A stretch of DNA of 64,000 bases from an uncultured Oscillospiraceae bacterium (GTDB lineage: Bacteria > Bacillota > Clostridia > Oscillospirales > Acutalibacteraceae). Position 1 is the first letter of the stretch. Each line of letters opens with the position of its first letter. The translations under genes and the position numbers were made by a program. The stretch is from NCBI GenBank assembly GCA_900541565.1, contig UQKB01000002.1, positions 62,001 to 126,000 on the forward strand, given 5' to 3'. The notes beneath the pieces were generated by a model. It saw nothing but the letters and a program-made list of their open reading frames with translations. It searched no databases and was not told the origin of the DNA. Positions 52,400-60,189 of the stretch are shown here, piece after piece.

Positions 52400-52993
52400 T
52401 CAGCCGCAGTTTGCGACCTGTACCATAGCGTGGCGGATAATTTTTTCACCCGTCTTATACCCCTTTTGAAAAACCTGTGCAATGGTGTTTTCCGCAAGCG
52501 TTTGATCCTCTATGCGGGAAACGGCGTTATGCAGGTTTGGGTCAAACGGTTCGCCCTGTTCCCCAAAGGGTTCCACCTTGAGCTTTGCAAGCGCAGATAA
52601 AAGCTGGCTGCTTACCAGCTCCATCCCTTTTCTAAATTCTTCGGGCGCATCCTTTGCAGACTGCAACGCAGCGTCTATGCTGTCCGCCACCGGCAGAATT
52701 TCCGCAATTGCTTTGGCCGTTGCGTCTGCATATATGTTTTGCTTTTCAATGGTAGTTCGTTTGCGATAATTGTCATACTCCGCAGCTAAGCGCATAAAGC
52801 TTTCCTTTTGCGCTGCAAGCTCTTCCTGCCGTGCTGCAAGCTCTTCCTGCGCTTCTAAAAGCGCCTGTGCGTCTTTTTCCTTTTTGCTTTCTTTCTTTTT
52901 GGGGCTTTTTTCCTTTGGCTGCTCCTCTTTGTGTTGCTGTTTGGCCGCGTCTTTTGTCACGGCCTCTTTTTCTTCCTCTTTTGGCTTACCCAT
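52400..52993 (-). CDS. grpE: Nucleotide exchange factor GrpE
   Basis: 197-residue DnaK partner. An acidic and basic repeat N-terminus ([27 protein letters not shown]) is coiled-coil, followed by the conserved YDNYRKRT and the C-terminal beta domain with NLHNAV. It promotes ADP release from DnaK. It lies 54 bases after hrcA and 62 bases before dnaK. Confidence 0.96.
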   Translation of the reverse strand: MGKPKEEEKEAVTKDAAKQQHKEEQPKEKSPKKKESKKEKDAQALLEAQEELAARQEELAAQKESFMRLAAEYDNYRKRTTIEKQNIYADATAKAIAEILPVADSIDAALQSAKDAPEEFRKGMELVSSQLLSALAKLKVEPFGEQGEPFDPNLHNAVSRIEDQTLAENTIAQVFQKGYKTGEKIIRHAMVQVANCG

Positions 52994-53047
52994 TTTTATC
53001 CCTTCCTTTCGTCTTCAATCCCTATATTATAAAAGCCAAAACCGTCT

Positions 53048-54076
53048 TTACAGCTCCAGCAGCTCACTGATCAGTGTTCCCACTGTGCTGCAAATTAATT
53101 CCAGCCTGCCTATATTTCGGCTGTAATCCATGCGTACCGGCCCTATAATCCCAACGGCGCCCGCAGGCTGCCCCGCGATCTTGTAACGGCCTGTTATAAC
53201 CGAGCAGTTTTTAAGCTCCTGCCTGCCGCTTTCTTCCCCAATAAAAACGCTTGGATCTTCCTTTGCACACAGCAGCAGGTCGGCCACATCTTTGGAGGCG
53301 TTTAAAAATTTCATAACGCCCCGCACGTCCGCCATATCGTAATCTGCCTGAAACAGCAAATTTGTCTGCCCATGCAGGCTGACGTTCATCCCGGATGCCT
53401 CTTTTGCAGACTCCATAACCGCCATAAGCACATTGGGCATCAGCATGGCAAGCTCTCCGAAGCTGACAGCTGTGGTCTGTATAAACGCGGGCGTTACGTC
53501 CTGGGTAGGCACGCCGCTGAGCGCTTCGTTTAAAAGCCGCCCAAAAACCTTTACAATTTCAGGCGTAAGCACATAATCGCACCGAAACAGCCGGTTCTTC
53601 ACCATGCCGGTTGAAGTGATCAGCACGGCCATCGCCGTTTGCCTGCCCGTTTGCACCAGGTGTATTTTGCGGATCTTCGCGTCGTCCCCGGGCGGCGTAG
53701 TCGAAACAGCCGCATAGCCTGACAACATGGCAAGCACGGCAGAGCCCTCGCTTAAAATGTGCTCCGGGTCGTCTGCGGCGGCAAACAGGGCCGCTTCTAT
53801 GGTTTCCCTGTCTTTTCTTGCAACGTCGCGCGGCTGCATAATATGGTCCAGGTAATGCCTGTAGCCCTTATGCGACGGCACCCTGCCCGCCGATGTATGC
53901 GGCTGGAGCAAATACCCCATTTCTGCCAGGGCAGCCATTTCGCTGCGGACCGTGGCCGAGGATACCGATATATCCAAATGTTCAAGCAACGCTTTAGACC
54001 CCACAGGCTCGCCGGTCTGAATATAGCTTTCTACAATGGCCATAAGGATTTTGCTCTTTCTTGGTGCAAGCTCCAT
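53048..54076 (-). CDS. hrcA: Heat-inducible repressor HrcA
   Basis: 342-residue repressor that binds CIRCE and releases it when chaperones are busy. The N-terminal winged helix carries the opening LAPRKSKILMAIVESYIQTGEPVGSKAL, typical of HrcA. It heads the operon, and a perfect CIRCE element lies 44 bases upstream of its start. GroE control elsewhere in the genome is expected but not visible. The start at 54076 is preferred to an in-frame GTG three codons upstream. Confidence 0.97.
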   Translation of the reverse strand: MELAPRKSKILMAIVESYIQTGEPVGSKALLEHLDISVSSATVRSEMAALAEMGYLLQPHTSAGRVPSHKGYRHYLDHIMQPRDVARKDRETIEAALFAAADDPEHILSEGSAVLAMLSGYAAVSTTPPGDDAKIRKIHLVQTGRQTAMAVLITSTGMVKNRLFRCDYVLTPEIVKVFGRLLNEALSGVPTQDVTPAFIQTTAVSFGELAMLMPNVLMAVMESAKEASGMNVSLHGQTNLLFQADYDMADVRGVMKFLNASKDVADLLLCAKEDPSVFIGEESGRQELKNCSVITGRYKIAGQPAGAVGIIGPVRMDYSRNIGRLELICSTVGTLISELLEL

Positions 54077-54119
54077 ATCTTCCACCTCTTTTCAGGGTAT
54101 GCCAACAGCCTGTCAGTTG

Positions 54120-54146
54120 TTAGCACTCTAAAGGCAAGAGTGCTAA
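54120..54146. promoter_or_regulatory. CIRCE operator
   Basis: TTAGCACTC, 9 bases, GAGTGCTAA: an exact match to the HrcA-binding consensus, just downstream of the hrcA promoter. Confidence 0.97.
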
Positions 54147-54155
54147 TCTGACTAT

Positions 54156-54184
54156 AATTTACCATTGGAGCGGGTATTTGTCAA
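54156..54184 (-). promoter_or_regulatory. Sigma-A promoter of hrcA-grpE-dnaK-dnaJ-prmA
   Basis: TTGACA (54179-54184), 17 bases, TAAATT (54156-54161), directly upstream of CIRCE; a nearby TATAGT (54151-54156) is too far from the -35 to pair with it. Confidence 0.7.
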
Positions 54185-54273
54185 GGGGTTTATTTGTAAA
54201 CTAATTATTAATATCGCCCGTTTTTAACGCTTTTTTCCTGTGCCGGGCAAAAAAGCGGATTTTTTATTTTCTA

Positions 54274-54302
54274 TTGACTTAACTGTGTGAATTTACTATA
54301 CT
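54274..54302 (+). promoter_or_regulatory. Sigma-A promoter of the small membrane gene pair
   Basis: TTGACT (54274-54279), 17 bases, TATACT (54297-54302). Confidence 0.75.
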
Positions 54303-54334
54303 TTGATTTAGATAAAGAAAAGGAGAACGGCGTT

Positions 54335-54655
54335 ATGTGGATTGCAATTCTTTCCGCTTTTATATGCCTGCTGATTGCGGTGATCCTTTTTACGCCGCTT
54401 TTCCGCGGTGTACCGCTTTTTCGCCCTGTTGCGCTCTTTTTCATATTTGAAGGCGCATGGGTGCTTGCAAATTTCCTGGTTACACAAATCTGGCCGGGAA
54501 CGGATGCAATGCAGTGGATTCATTACACGGGGATTATTGTGTTTGGCGGGTATCTTCTGCTCTGCCTGTTTTACAGCCGTCCCAGAAAGGGAAAAGACGA
54601 AAAGCGGCAGGAAAAAGCAAAAAAGCGCAAAACACGCAGAGAAACAAAGAGGTAA
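54335..54655 (+). CDS. Small membrane protein with basic tail
   Basis: 106 residues: three hydrophobic segments (about 2-20, 24-45, 60-80) and a Lys/Arg-rich cytoplasmic tail (RPRKGKDEKRQEKAKKRKTRR). No family recognised. The ATG has GGAG upstream; a longer in-frame extension does not. The next gene starts 9 bases after its stop, so the two are co-transcribed from 54274. Function unknown. Confidence 0.75.
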   Translation: MWIAILSAFICLLIAVILFTPLFRGVPLFRPVALFFIFEGAWVLANFLVTQIWPGTDAMQWIHYTGIIVFGGYLLLCLFYSRPRKGKDEKRQEKAKKRKTRRETKR

Positions 54656-54664
54656 AAGCTGTAA

Positions 54665-54946
54665 ATGGGTTATGTGTATGCCGCCATGTGGCTGATTGTA
54701 GGAATTTACCTGATTTATACCGGCGCAAAAGAAAACAGGCTTTTCTGTTTTTTAGGCGCTTATTTTGTCTTTCTTTCCATTTGGTGGTTTGTTGACGAAT
54801 GGATACCGGTAAATATGCTTGACGGCGTTTACGCTGTGGTGCTGCGCTGTATATCCGGCGCGGTGCTGCTGACAGCGGTGGTCATATACGTTATACAGAA
54901 AAAGGCAAAAAAACACAACAGCCACAGCGGCGATAAAGACGGCTGA
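54665..54946 (+). CDS. Small membrane protein
   Basis: 93 residues with three hydrophobic segments (about 2-19, 25-44, 57-78) and a charged end (KKAKKHNSHSGDKDG). It shares size and layout with the gene before it, but I see no clear sequence similarity. It ends the two-gene unit before a strong terminator. Confidence 0.7.
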   Translation: MGYVYAAMWLIVGIYLIYTGAKENRLFCFLGAYFVFLSIWWFVDEWIPVNMLDGVYAVVLRCISGAVLLTAVVIYVIQKKAKKHNSHSGDKDG

Positions 54947-54955
54947 TCATGCACC

Positions 54956-54979
54956 GGGACGGTTTTCCGTCCCTTTTTT
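54956..54979 (+). terminator. Terminator after the small membrane gene pair
   Basis: GGGACGG pairs with CCGTCCC across TTTT, followed by TTTTTTAT. Confidence 0.95.
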
Positions 54980-55010
54980 ATTTATCCTATTTCTAACTGC
55001 CCGTTGTCGT

Positions 55011-55039
55011 TTGACACACGATCGACCTGCCTGCATACT
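55011..55039 (+). promoter_or_regulatory. Promoter of ytaF
   Basis: TTGACA (55011-55016), 17 bases, CATACT (55034-55039). A TATAAT overlaps downstream (55039-55044). It implies a leader of about 170-180 bases before ytaF. Confidence 0.55.
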
Positions 55040-55106
55040 ATAATACTGTGCGGAAACGAAGCTTCTTTTTCCGCTTTATATAGAAAGGGCGGTAAAGCCC
55101 TTCCCG

Positions 55107-55142
55107 GCGCCGGCCGGAGGGCCATGGCCCTCCGGCCGGCGC
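55107..55142. repeat. 36-bp perfect palindrome in the ytaF leader
   Basis: Two 18-base arms with no spacer (arm GCGCCGGCCGGAGGGCCA), very GC-rich. As RNA it would form a very stable hairpin, as DNA a possible cruciform or binding site. A smaller hairpin (AAGGGC/GCCCTT) lies just before it. Function unknown; see findings. Confidence 0.9.
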
Positions 55143-55185
55143 TATACGCCCACGATGCAGGAAATCCCATTGTCACAAAATATAC

Positions 55186-55216
55186 GCACCCCCATATTTT
55201 GTTAAAAAGGGGGTGC
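55186..55216 (+). promoter_or_regulatory. Ribosome-site-sequestering hairpin before ytaF
   Basis: GCACCCCC (55186-55193) pairs with GGGGGTGC (55209-55216), and the second arm is the ribosome site of the TTG start at 55221. Pairing would block translation until the leader refolds. Confidence 0.6.
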
Positions 55217-55220
55217 TTAA

Positions 55221-55769
55221 TTGAGTGCGCTGCTGCTTGCCGTCTCTTTAAGCATGGACGCATTGGGAATCGGCATATCGTATGGGCTGCGGGGGATAAA
55301 AACTTCCGCTGCTGCAAAGCTTGTCATTGCGCTTATTTCCGTTATTTTTACAGCCGCCGCCGTCTTCTTTGGGAAGCTTTTGCTGCTTGTGATCCCCGCA
55401 GGCACAGCAAAGCTTCTTGGCGCGCTGATGCTGCTTGCCTTTGGAGCGTATATTGTCTGTTCCGGCCTGCTGAAAAAACCGGAGCAGTTTGACAGCGACT
55501 GCTCCAAGCACATAGACCGTGCCGAAGCGTTATATCTTGGGGTCGCGCTTTCCATAGATTCCTTTGGCGCCGGGATCCTCTTTGCTGTTACGGGGGTAAC
55601 CTCTTACTTTGTTCCCTTTCTTGTGGGCATATGCCAGCTTTCATTTTTGTGCAGCGGGATTGGGCTTGGCAAAAAAATTACGTCGTTTAAACGGATCCCG
55701 CAAAATTTGTTCGCCGTATTTTCCGGTATTCTGCTCATTGTAATTGCCCTGCTGCGCCTGGTCTTATAG
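55221..55769 (+). CDS. ytaF: Sporulation membrane protein YtaF (MntP-like fold)
   Basis: 182-residue membrane protein with about six helices forming two related halves. It opens MSALLLAVSLSMDALGIGISYGL, and the second half repeats ALYLGVALSIDSFGAGI, a DUF204 (MntP-type) repeat. B. subtilis YtaF is a sporulation gene of unknown transport role; manganese efflux is only a family-level guess. The start codon is TTG with a strong GGGGG site that also lies inside a hairpin. The long leader suggests post-transcriptional control. Confidence 0.82.
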   Translation: MSALLLAVSLSMDALGIGISYGLRGIKTSAAAKLVIALISVIFTAAAVFFGKLLLLVIPAGTAKLLGALMLLAFGAYIVCSGLLKKPEQFDSDCSKHIDRAEALYLGVALSIDSFGAGILFAVTGVTSYFVPFLVGICQLSFLCSGIGLGKKITSFKRIPQNLFAVFSGILLIVIALLRLVL

Positions 55770-55839
55770 ATACCGGAAAATTGATCCATACTATATTTTG
55801 TGTCCCACACTTTTTTTGCAAAAAAACTGTGAAAAATGC

Positions 55840-55868
55840 TTGCATTTTCGTTAAAATAATGCTAGTAT
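55840..55868 (+). promoter_or_regulatory. Sigma-A promoter of rpsT
   Basis: TTGCAT (55840-55845), 17 bases, TAGTAT (55863-55868). Confidence 0.65.
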
Positions 55869-55905
55869 GATTTGTACACGAATCTGAGCAAAAGGAGGTG
55901 GGACC

Positions 55906-56166
55906 ATGCCAAATATCAAATCAGCAAAAAAGCGCGTTAAGGTGATTGCTGTAAAAACAGCCAGAAACAAGGCCTGCAAATCTGCTTTAAAAACAACGCT
56001 TAAGAAAGCTTATATGGCTGTCGAGAACAACTCGGCCGACAAGACAGAAGCGGTACGTCTTGCAATGAAGAAAATTGATCAGGCGGCTGCAAAAGGGATC
56101 CTGCACAAGAACACCGCTGCAAGAAGCAAGTCCGCACTTGCCCGCAAGCTCAACGCTTCCGCATAA
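55906..56166 (+). CDS. rpsT: 30S ribosomal protein S20
   Basis: 86-residue helical, very basic protein binding 16S rRNA. The start [12 protein letters not shown] and the end [16 protein letters not shown] match S20. It is a single gene with its own promoter (55840) and terminator (56187-56213), the normal arrangement. An AAAGGAGG site precedes the ATG. Confidence 0.98.
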   Translation: MPNIKSAKKRVKVIAVKTARNKACKSALKTTLKKAYMAVENNSADKTEAVRLAMKKIDQAAAKGILHKNTAARSKSALARKLNASA

Positions 56167-56186
56167 GATTTTTGAGCGTAAAACGC

Positions 56187-56217
56187 AAAAGCAGAGCAAT
56201 TTGCCCTGCTTTTTTTG
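56187..56217 (+). terminator. Terminator after rpsT
   Basis: AAAAGCAG pairs with CTGCTTTT, running into TTTTTTTG. Confidence 0.9.
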
Positions 56218-56321
56218 TTTTTACACGGGTATTTTTCTTTTATGTTTTCCTGTTTTTTCCGACATTTTTTTAACACGGTTTGAACATTCCCTGAATTTTA
56301 TTTTTCGCTTTTATAAGACGG

Positions 56322-56350
56322 TTGACTTTTTTTTAAAAACTGGGTATGAT
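56322..56350 (+). promoter_or_regulatory. Sigma-A promoter of the 49-residue gene
   Basis: TTGACT (56322-56327), 17 bases, TATGAT (56345-56350). Confidence 0.7.
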
Positions 56351-56392
56351 AGTACTATAATTACCGTATAAATTTATTTGGGGGTATTTGTT

Positions 56393-56542
56393 ATGAAAAA
56401 AAGTAAACTTGGCGTTTTCCTTGCAATTATTGCCTCCGTAGCTGCGGTTACCGCCGCGGTTACCGCTTTTTTAATTATTAAGGAAAAGAAAAGGAAAGAT
56501 GACGAAGAGTTGGAGCGGTATTTGGACTGCTCGATCCAGTAA
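56393..56542 (+). CDS. Single-helix small membrane protein (49 aa)
   Basis: 49 residues: basic start, one membrane helix (about 6-29), then a charged tail (KEKKRKDDEELERY) ending in CSIQ. It is preceded by GGGGG eight bases from the ATG, a good promoter, and followed by a strong terminator, so it is a complete one-gene unit despite its size. Type of anchor and function unknown; it may modulate a larger membrane protein. Confidence 0.75.
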   Translation: MKKSKLGVFLAIIASVAAVTAAVTAFLIIKEKKRKDDEELERYLDCSIQ

Positions 56543-56555
56543 CAAAGTAAACACG

Positions 56556-56587
56556 AACAGGACAGCATGTATGCTGTCCTGTTTTTT
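56556..56587. terminator. Terminator after the 49-residue gene
   Basis: AACAGGACAGCAT pairs with ATGCTGTCCTGTT across two bases, followed by TTTT on the plus side; it may also serve the converging CBS gene. Confidence 0.9.
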
Positions 56588-56605
56588 GGTTTTATGCACT
56601 TTTTT

Positions 56606-57043
56606 CTACTGCGCAACGGCCTGCAGGGGCCTTTTTTCTTCCTGCCACTGGTTTTGGTAAAAATATTTTAGAACATCCCGCCTTGTCACGATCCCCATAA
56701 AGGATCCCCGGTCGTCGGTCACAGGCACAAAGTTTTGATCCATCGCTTTTAACAAAAGCGCATCCATCGTTATGTTCACCCGCACGGCGGGGTTCCATCC
56801 CGCTTTTAAAATATCGCGCACCGTATATTTTTCCTCGTCCTTCAGGCTTTGGCCGCCGTTGTCCAGCACGCTCCATAAAAAATCCCCTTCGCTGACCGTT
56901 CCAACGTATGTACCGTCCCTTGCGATAACCGGGATCGCCGTATACCCGTGGTAACGCATTTTTTCAAGCCCTTGCCGCAGCGTATTATCTTCATACAAAA
57001 AAGCTACATCGCATTTGGGCTTTAAAAGCATAACAATATTCAT
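56606..57043 (-). CDS. CBS-domain pair protein
   Basis: 145 residues, two CBS motifs (about 1-70 and 75-140) with the phrases GYTAIPVIARDGTYVGTVSEGDFL and NFVPVTDDRGSFMGIVTRRDVL. Such free pairs bind adenosine nucleotides and act as energy sensors or regulate a partner protein. The partner is not known. The ATG at 57043 (GGAAGG upstream) is preferred to a longer reading. Confidence 0.87.
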   Translation of the reverse strand: MNIVMLLKPKCDVAFLYEDNTLRQGLEKMRYHGYTAIPVIARDGTYVGTVSEGDFLWSVLDNGGQSLKDEEKYTVRDILKAGWNPAVRVNITMDALLLKAMDQNFVPVTDDRGSFMGIVTRRDVLKYFYQNQWQEEKRPLQAVAQ

Positions 57044-57165
57044 GTAAACCTTCCTTTTAAGCTGTATTTGCTTTTTATTATAGCAGGTCTTTTCCAAAAA
57101 TTTGAAAACAAATTGTAACATTCACGCAGCCGGCTGAATTTTTGGAACCCCTCTCCCCATAGTTG

Positions 57166-57205
57166 CAGACATTCCCCGGAGGAAAACTCCTCCGGGGAAT
57201 GTCTG
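57166..57205. terminator. 18-bp hairpin downstream of spoVAE
   Basis: Perfect stem with arm CAGACATTCCCCGGAGGA and loop AAAC. T-run on the plus side only (TTTTTTGCC); in the spoVAE direction no T-run follows. Confidence 0.6.
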
Positions 57206-57222
57206 TTTTTTGCCCGGTTGCG

Positions 57223-57579
57223 TTATTTTTCCCTTGGCTTTGCTATCAGCGACCCCAGGTAGCCAAATACAATTGCCGCCGTAACCCCCGCCGCAGCGGC
57301 GGTGATTCCACCGGTAAGCGCCCCGATCAGCCCGTTTGCCGCTACCGCCTTTCTGACACCCTCGGCCATGGTATAGCCAAAACCGGAAAGCGGAACCGTT
57401 GCGCCGGCGCCGGCAAAATCTACAATCGGCTCATACAAGCCCACCGCCCCTAAAACTACGCCCAGAACAACAAAGGCAACCAGTATTCTTGCGGGTGTAA
57501 GCTTTGTTTTGTCAATCAGGATCTGCCCGATCACGCAAATGATTCCGCCTACCCAAAACGCATTTAAGTAATCCAGCAT
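57223..57579 (-). CDS. spoVAE: Stage V sporulation protein AE (SpoVAE)
   Basis: 118-residue membrane protein of the SpoVA complex, which moves dipicolinic acid into and out of the spore. It has about four helices. The opening LNAFWVGGIICVIGQILIDKTKLTPARIL and the GAGATVPLSGFGY motif are diagnostic. In many genomes spoVAE lies beside spoVAC and spoVAD; here it is alone, so those are elsewhere or this is an extra copy. The start at 57579 uses GGAAGG; sigma-G control is expected but no clear promoter was seen. Confidence 0.93.
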   Translation of the reverse strand: MLDYLNAFWVGGIICVIGQILIDKTKLTPARILVAFVVLGVVLGAVGLYEPIVDFAGAGATVPLSGFGYTMAEGVRKAVAANGLIGALTGGITAAAAGVTAAIVFGYLGSLIAKPREK

Positions 57580-57823
57580 AAGCACATCGCCTTCCTTTTC
57601 ATGTTTTAATAAAAACCGCCGTATGGCTTTATTTTTGTCCGTTTTTTTAATGGTATACATATTGAAAAATGGCGCATTCAGTGCTAAAATATTTGTTAAT
57701 GTTGTAAAGTGGGGAAATGTATTGTTTTATGCGTGCAAACACCGTATTCAAACCGGTATATTCTGGCATGTTTTTATATTTTTTTCTGCTTTTTGAATAT
57801 GTATAGTAAAGCAGAAGCGCCTT

Positions 57824-57841
57824 GCCGCAAAGCTTTGCGGC
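57824..57841 (+). promoter_or_regulatory. Palindrome in the rnf leader
   Basis: GCCGCAAAGCTTTGCGGC, an 18-base perfect palindrome 23 bases before rnfC. It may be an operator (for a redox-responsive regulator) or an RNA hairpin. A TATAGT -10 candidate lies about 25 bases upstream. Confidence 0.45.
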
Positions 57842-57864
57842 TTTAGAAAGGATTGGGGCTTTTT

Positions 57865-59238
57865 ATGAAATCGGTCGTTTTAAAATTTCCTTTACATCCG
57901 TTTAGAACACGCGGCGGCGTCAAAGCGCCGCACAGAAAAACCACCGCGCATTACGAGTCTGTCATGATGCCGCCCCCGCAAGAGGTGGTTATCCCCATGC
58001 AGCAGCATATCGGAGCGCCGTGTAAGCCGGTGGTCAAAGCGGGCGATCCCGTATGTGTCGGCCAGATAATTGGTAACAGCGACGCATACGTAAGCGCGCC
58101 GATTCATGCAAGCGTTTCGGGCGTGGTAAAAAAACGAACAAGCGTTTTGCTACCCGACGGAACAAGGTGCGACGCAGTGGTCATTGCTTCCGACGGGCAA
58201 ATGCGCAAGTGCGCCGACATAAAGCCCCCTGTTGTCAACAGCCTTTCCGACCTTCTTAAGGCTGTACGGGCAAGCGGGCTTGTAGGCCTTGGCGGCGCCG
58301 GCTTTCCCGCGCATGTAAAGCTGAACATTCCCCAAGGCAGGAAAATAGATACCCTGATTATCAACGCGGCTGAATGCGAGCCGTACATTACCGCCGACCA
58401 TAGAGAAGCCCTGGAAAACTCCTGGGCAGTTATGAGCGGCATTTATGCGGTCAAGCGCTTGCTGGGCATTGACAGGGTTATAATTGGTGTTGAAGACAAC
58501 AAACCCGATGTAATTGAAACACTGCGCCGTATTGCCGACAGCAAAACAAACGACCCGGACGACGCCGTGCGCGTGCTCTCTTTAAAGGCCCGTTATCCAC
58601 AAGGGGCTGAAAAGGTATTGGTGCAGGCCTGTACAGGCAGGGTTATCCCCGCAGGGAAGCTGCCTGCAGACGTTTCCTGCATGGTTATGAACGTAACCTC
58701 TATCGCCTTTTTGGCAAATTATCTAAAAACAGGCATGCCGCTTGTAAGCAAGCGCATTACCGTTGACGGCGGCGCCATTACCCGGCCGCGCAATGTGATC
58801 GTTCCCATTGGCACGCCCATTTGCGATATTGTTGCCTTTTGCGGCGGATATAAATCCCCGCCCGGTAAAATTTTGATGGGCGGTCCCATGATGGGGCTTG
58901 CCCTTACAGACGACACGCTGCCTGTACTCAAGCAAAACAACGCGATCCTTTGCTTTACAGAAAAAGAAGCCAAACTGCCGCCCTCCAGTGCCTGCATCCG
59001 CTGTGGAAAATGCGTACAAAGCTGCCCGATGCACCTGGTTCCCCCGCTGATCAGCCGCAGTATAAAGCTGAAAGATATGGAAGCGCTGCAAAAGCAGGGC
59101 GTAATGACCTGTATGGAATGTGGCTGCTGCGCGTACAGCTGCCCTGCAAACCGGCCGATTGTGCAGAATATGCGGTTGGGCAAATCTATGCTCAAGGATT
59201 TTCTTTCCAGACAGCCCATGCAGAAAAAGGAGGGATAA
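57865..59238 (+). CDS. rnfC: Rnf complex subunit C
   Basis: 457-residue peripheral subunit that binds NADH and FMN and two [4Fe-4S] clusters. The glycine-rich nucleotide motif GLGGAGFPAHVKL (about 133-145) and the cluster motifs CIRCGKCVQSCP and CMECGCCAYSCP are intact. Together the six subunits oxidise reduced ferredoxin, reduce NAD+ and pump ions. The ATG at 57865 is preferred to an in-frame TTG right on the ribosome site. It starts a tight six-gene operon. Confidence 0.97.
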   Translation: MKSVVLKFPLHPFRTRGGVKAPHRKTTAHYESVMMPPPQEVVIPMQQHIGAPCKPVVKAGDPVCVGQIIGNSDAYVSAPIHASVSGVVKKRTSVLLPDGTRCDAVVIASDGQMRKCADIKPPVVNSLSDLLKAVRASGLVGLGGAGFPAHVKLNIPQGRKIDTLIINAAECEPYITADHREALENSWAVMSGIYAVKRLLGIDRVIIGVEDNKPDVIETLRRIADSKTNDPDDAVRVLSLKARYPQGAEKVLVQACTGRVIPAGKLPADVSCMVMNVTSIAFLANYLKTGMPLVSKRITVDGGAITRPRNVIVPIGTPICDIVAFCGGYKSPPGKILMGGPMMGLALTDDTLPVLKQNNAILCFTEKEAKLPPSSACIRCGKCVQSCPMHLVPPLISRSIKLKDMEALQKQGVMTCMECGCCAYSCPANRPIVQNMRLGKSMLKDFLSRQPMQKKEG

Positions 59239-59241
59239 CGG

Positions 59242-60189
59242 ATGGAACAAAAGCTTTATGTATCGTCTTCGCCGCATATGTGCCAGGGCGGTTCCACCCG
59301 CCGTATCATGCGCGACGTCATTCTTGCGCTGCTCCCTGCCGTTATTGCTTCCGTGGTTCTGTTCGGGCCGCGCAGCCTGCTTGTAATCGGCGTATGCATC
59401 CTATGCGCTGTATTTTTTGAATTTATCAGCAGAAAAATTATGAAGCGCGACAATACAATTGGCGACCTGAGCGCCGTTGTAACCGGGCTTTTGCTCGCTT
59501 TAAATCTTCCGTCCGGCATTCCGCTGCTGATTGCAGCGTTCGGCCCGCTTGTGGCGATTGTCGTGGTCAAGCAGATGTTTGGCGGGATCGGCCAGAACTT
59601 TGTGAACCCTGCCCTTGCGGCAAGAATTGTTCTGCTTGTTTCATTCCCTGTACAGATGACAACCTGGCCCCCCGCGTTTTCTTATATGCAGCAGGTGGAC
59701 GCCGTTACAAGCGCTACGCCGCTTGCAAATAATGCAAACGGAATAACCACGCCGTACTTTGACCTTTTTATGGGAACAACCGGCGGCTGCCTTGGGGAAA
59801 CCTGCGCGGTTGCACTGCTGCTCGGCGGAATTTATCTAATTATAAGAAAAGTGATTACGCCGACCATCCCGCTGTGCTTTATCGGTTCTGTTTTTCTATT
59901 GTCCTGGCTTTTGGGGCAGGATCCGGTTTTTCATATTCTTTCCGGCGGCGTGCTGTTGGGCGCTATATTTATGGCCACCGACTACACCACCTCGCCCATC
60001 ACCTTTGCGGGCAAAATCCTTTTTGGGATCGGCTGCGGTGTGATCACCGTACTGATCCGTCTTTATGCAAATCTGCCCGAAGGCGTTTCCTTCGCCATTA
60101 TTTTGATGAATATCCTTGTCCCGCTGATTGAAAGGCTGACGTTCCCCAAGCCCTTTGGAGAGGAGAAGAAAAAGCATGAAAAGTCTTAA
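59242..60189 (+). CDS. rnfD: Rnf complex subunit D
   Basis: 315-residue membrane subunit with about nine helices and a covalently bound FMN on the threonine of the TSATPL motif (about 156-161). It is part of the ion pathway. Starts 3 bases after rnfC and overlaps rnfG by 14 bases. Confidence 0.97.
   Translation: MEQKLYVSSSPHMCQGGSTRRIMRDVILALLPAVIASVVLFGPRSLLVIGVCILCAVFFEFISRKIMKRDNTIGDLSAVVTGLLLALNLPSGIPLLIAAFGPLVAIVVVKQMFGGIGQNFVNPALAARIVLLVSFPVQMTTWPPAFSYMQQVDAVTSATPLANNANGITTPYFDLFMGTTGGCLGETCAVALLLGGIYLIIRKVITPTIPLCFIGSVFLLSWLLGQDPVFHILSGGVLLGAIFMATDYTTSPITFAGKILFGIGCGVITVLIRLYANLPEGVSFAIILMNILVPLIERLTFPKPFGEEKKKHEKS

Noticed and set aside
55045..55220. A manganese (yybP-ykoY) riboswitch before ytaF
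   Set aside because: I did not find the conserved paired loops of that class; the leader is reported as unclassified.
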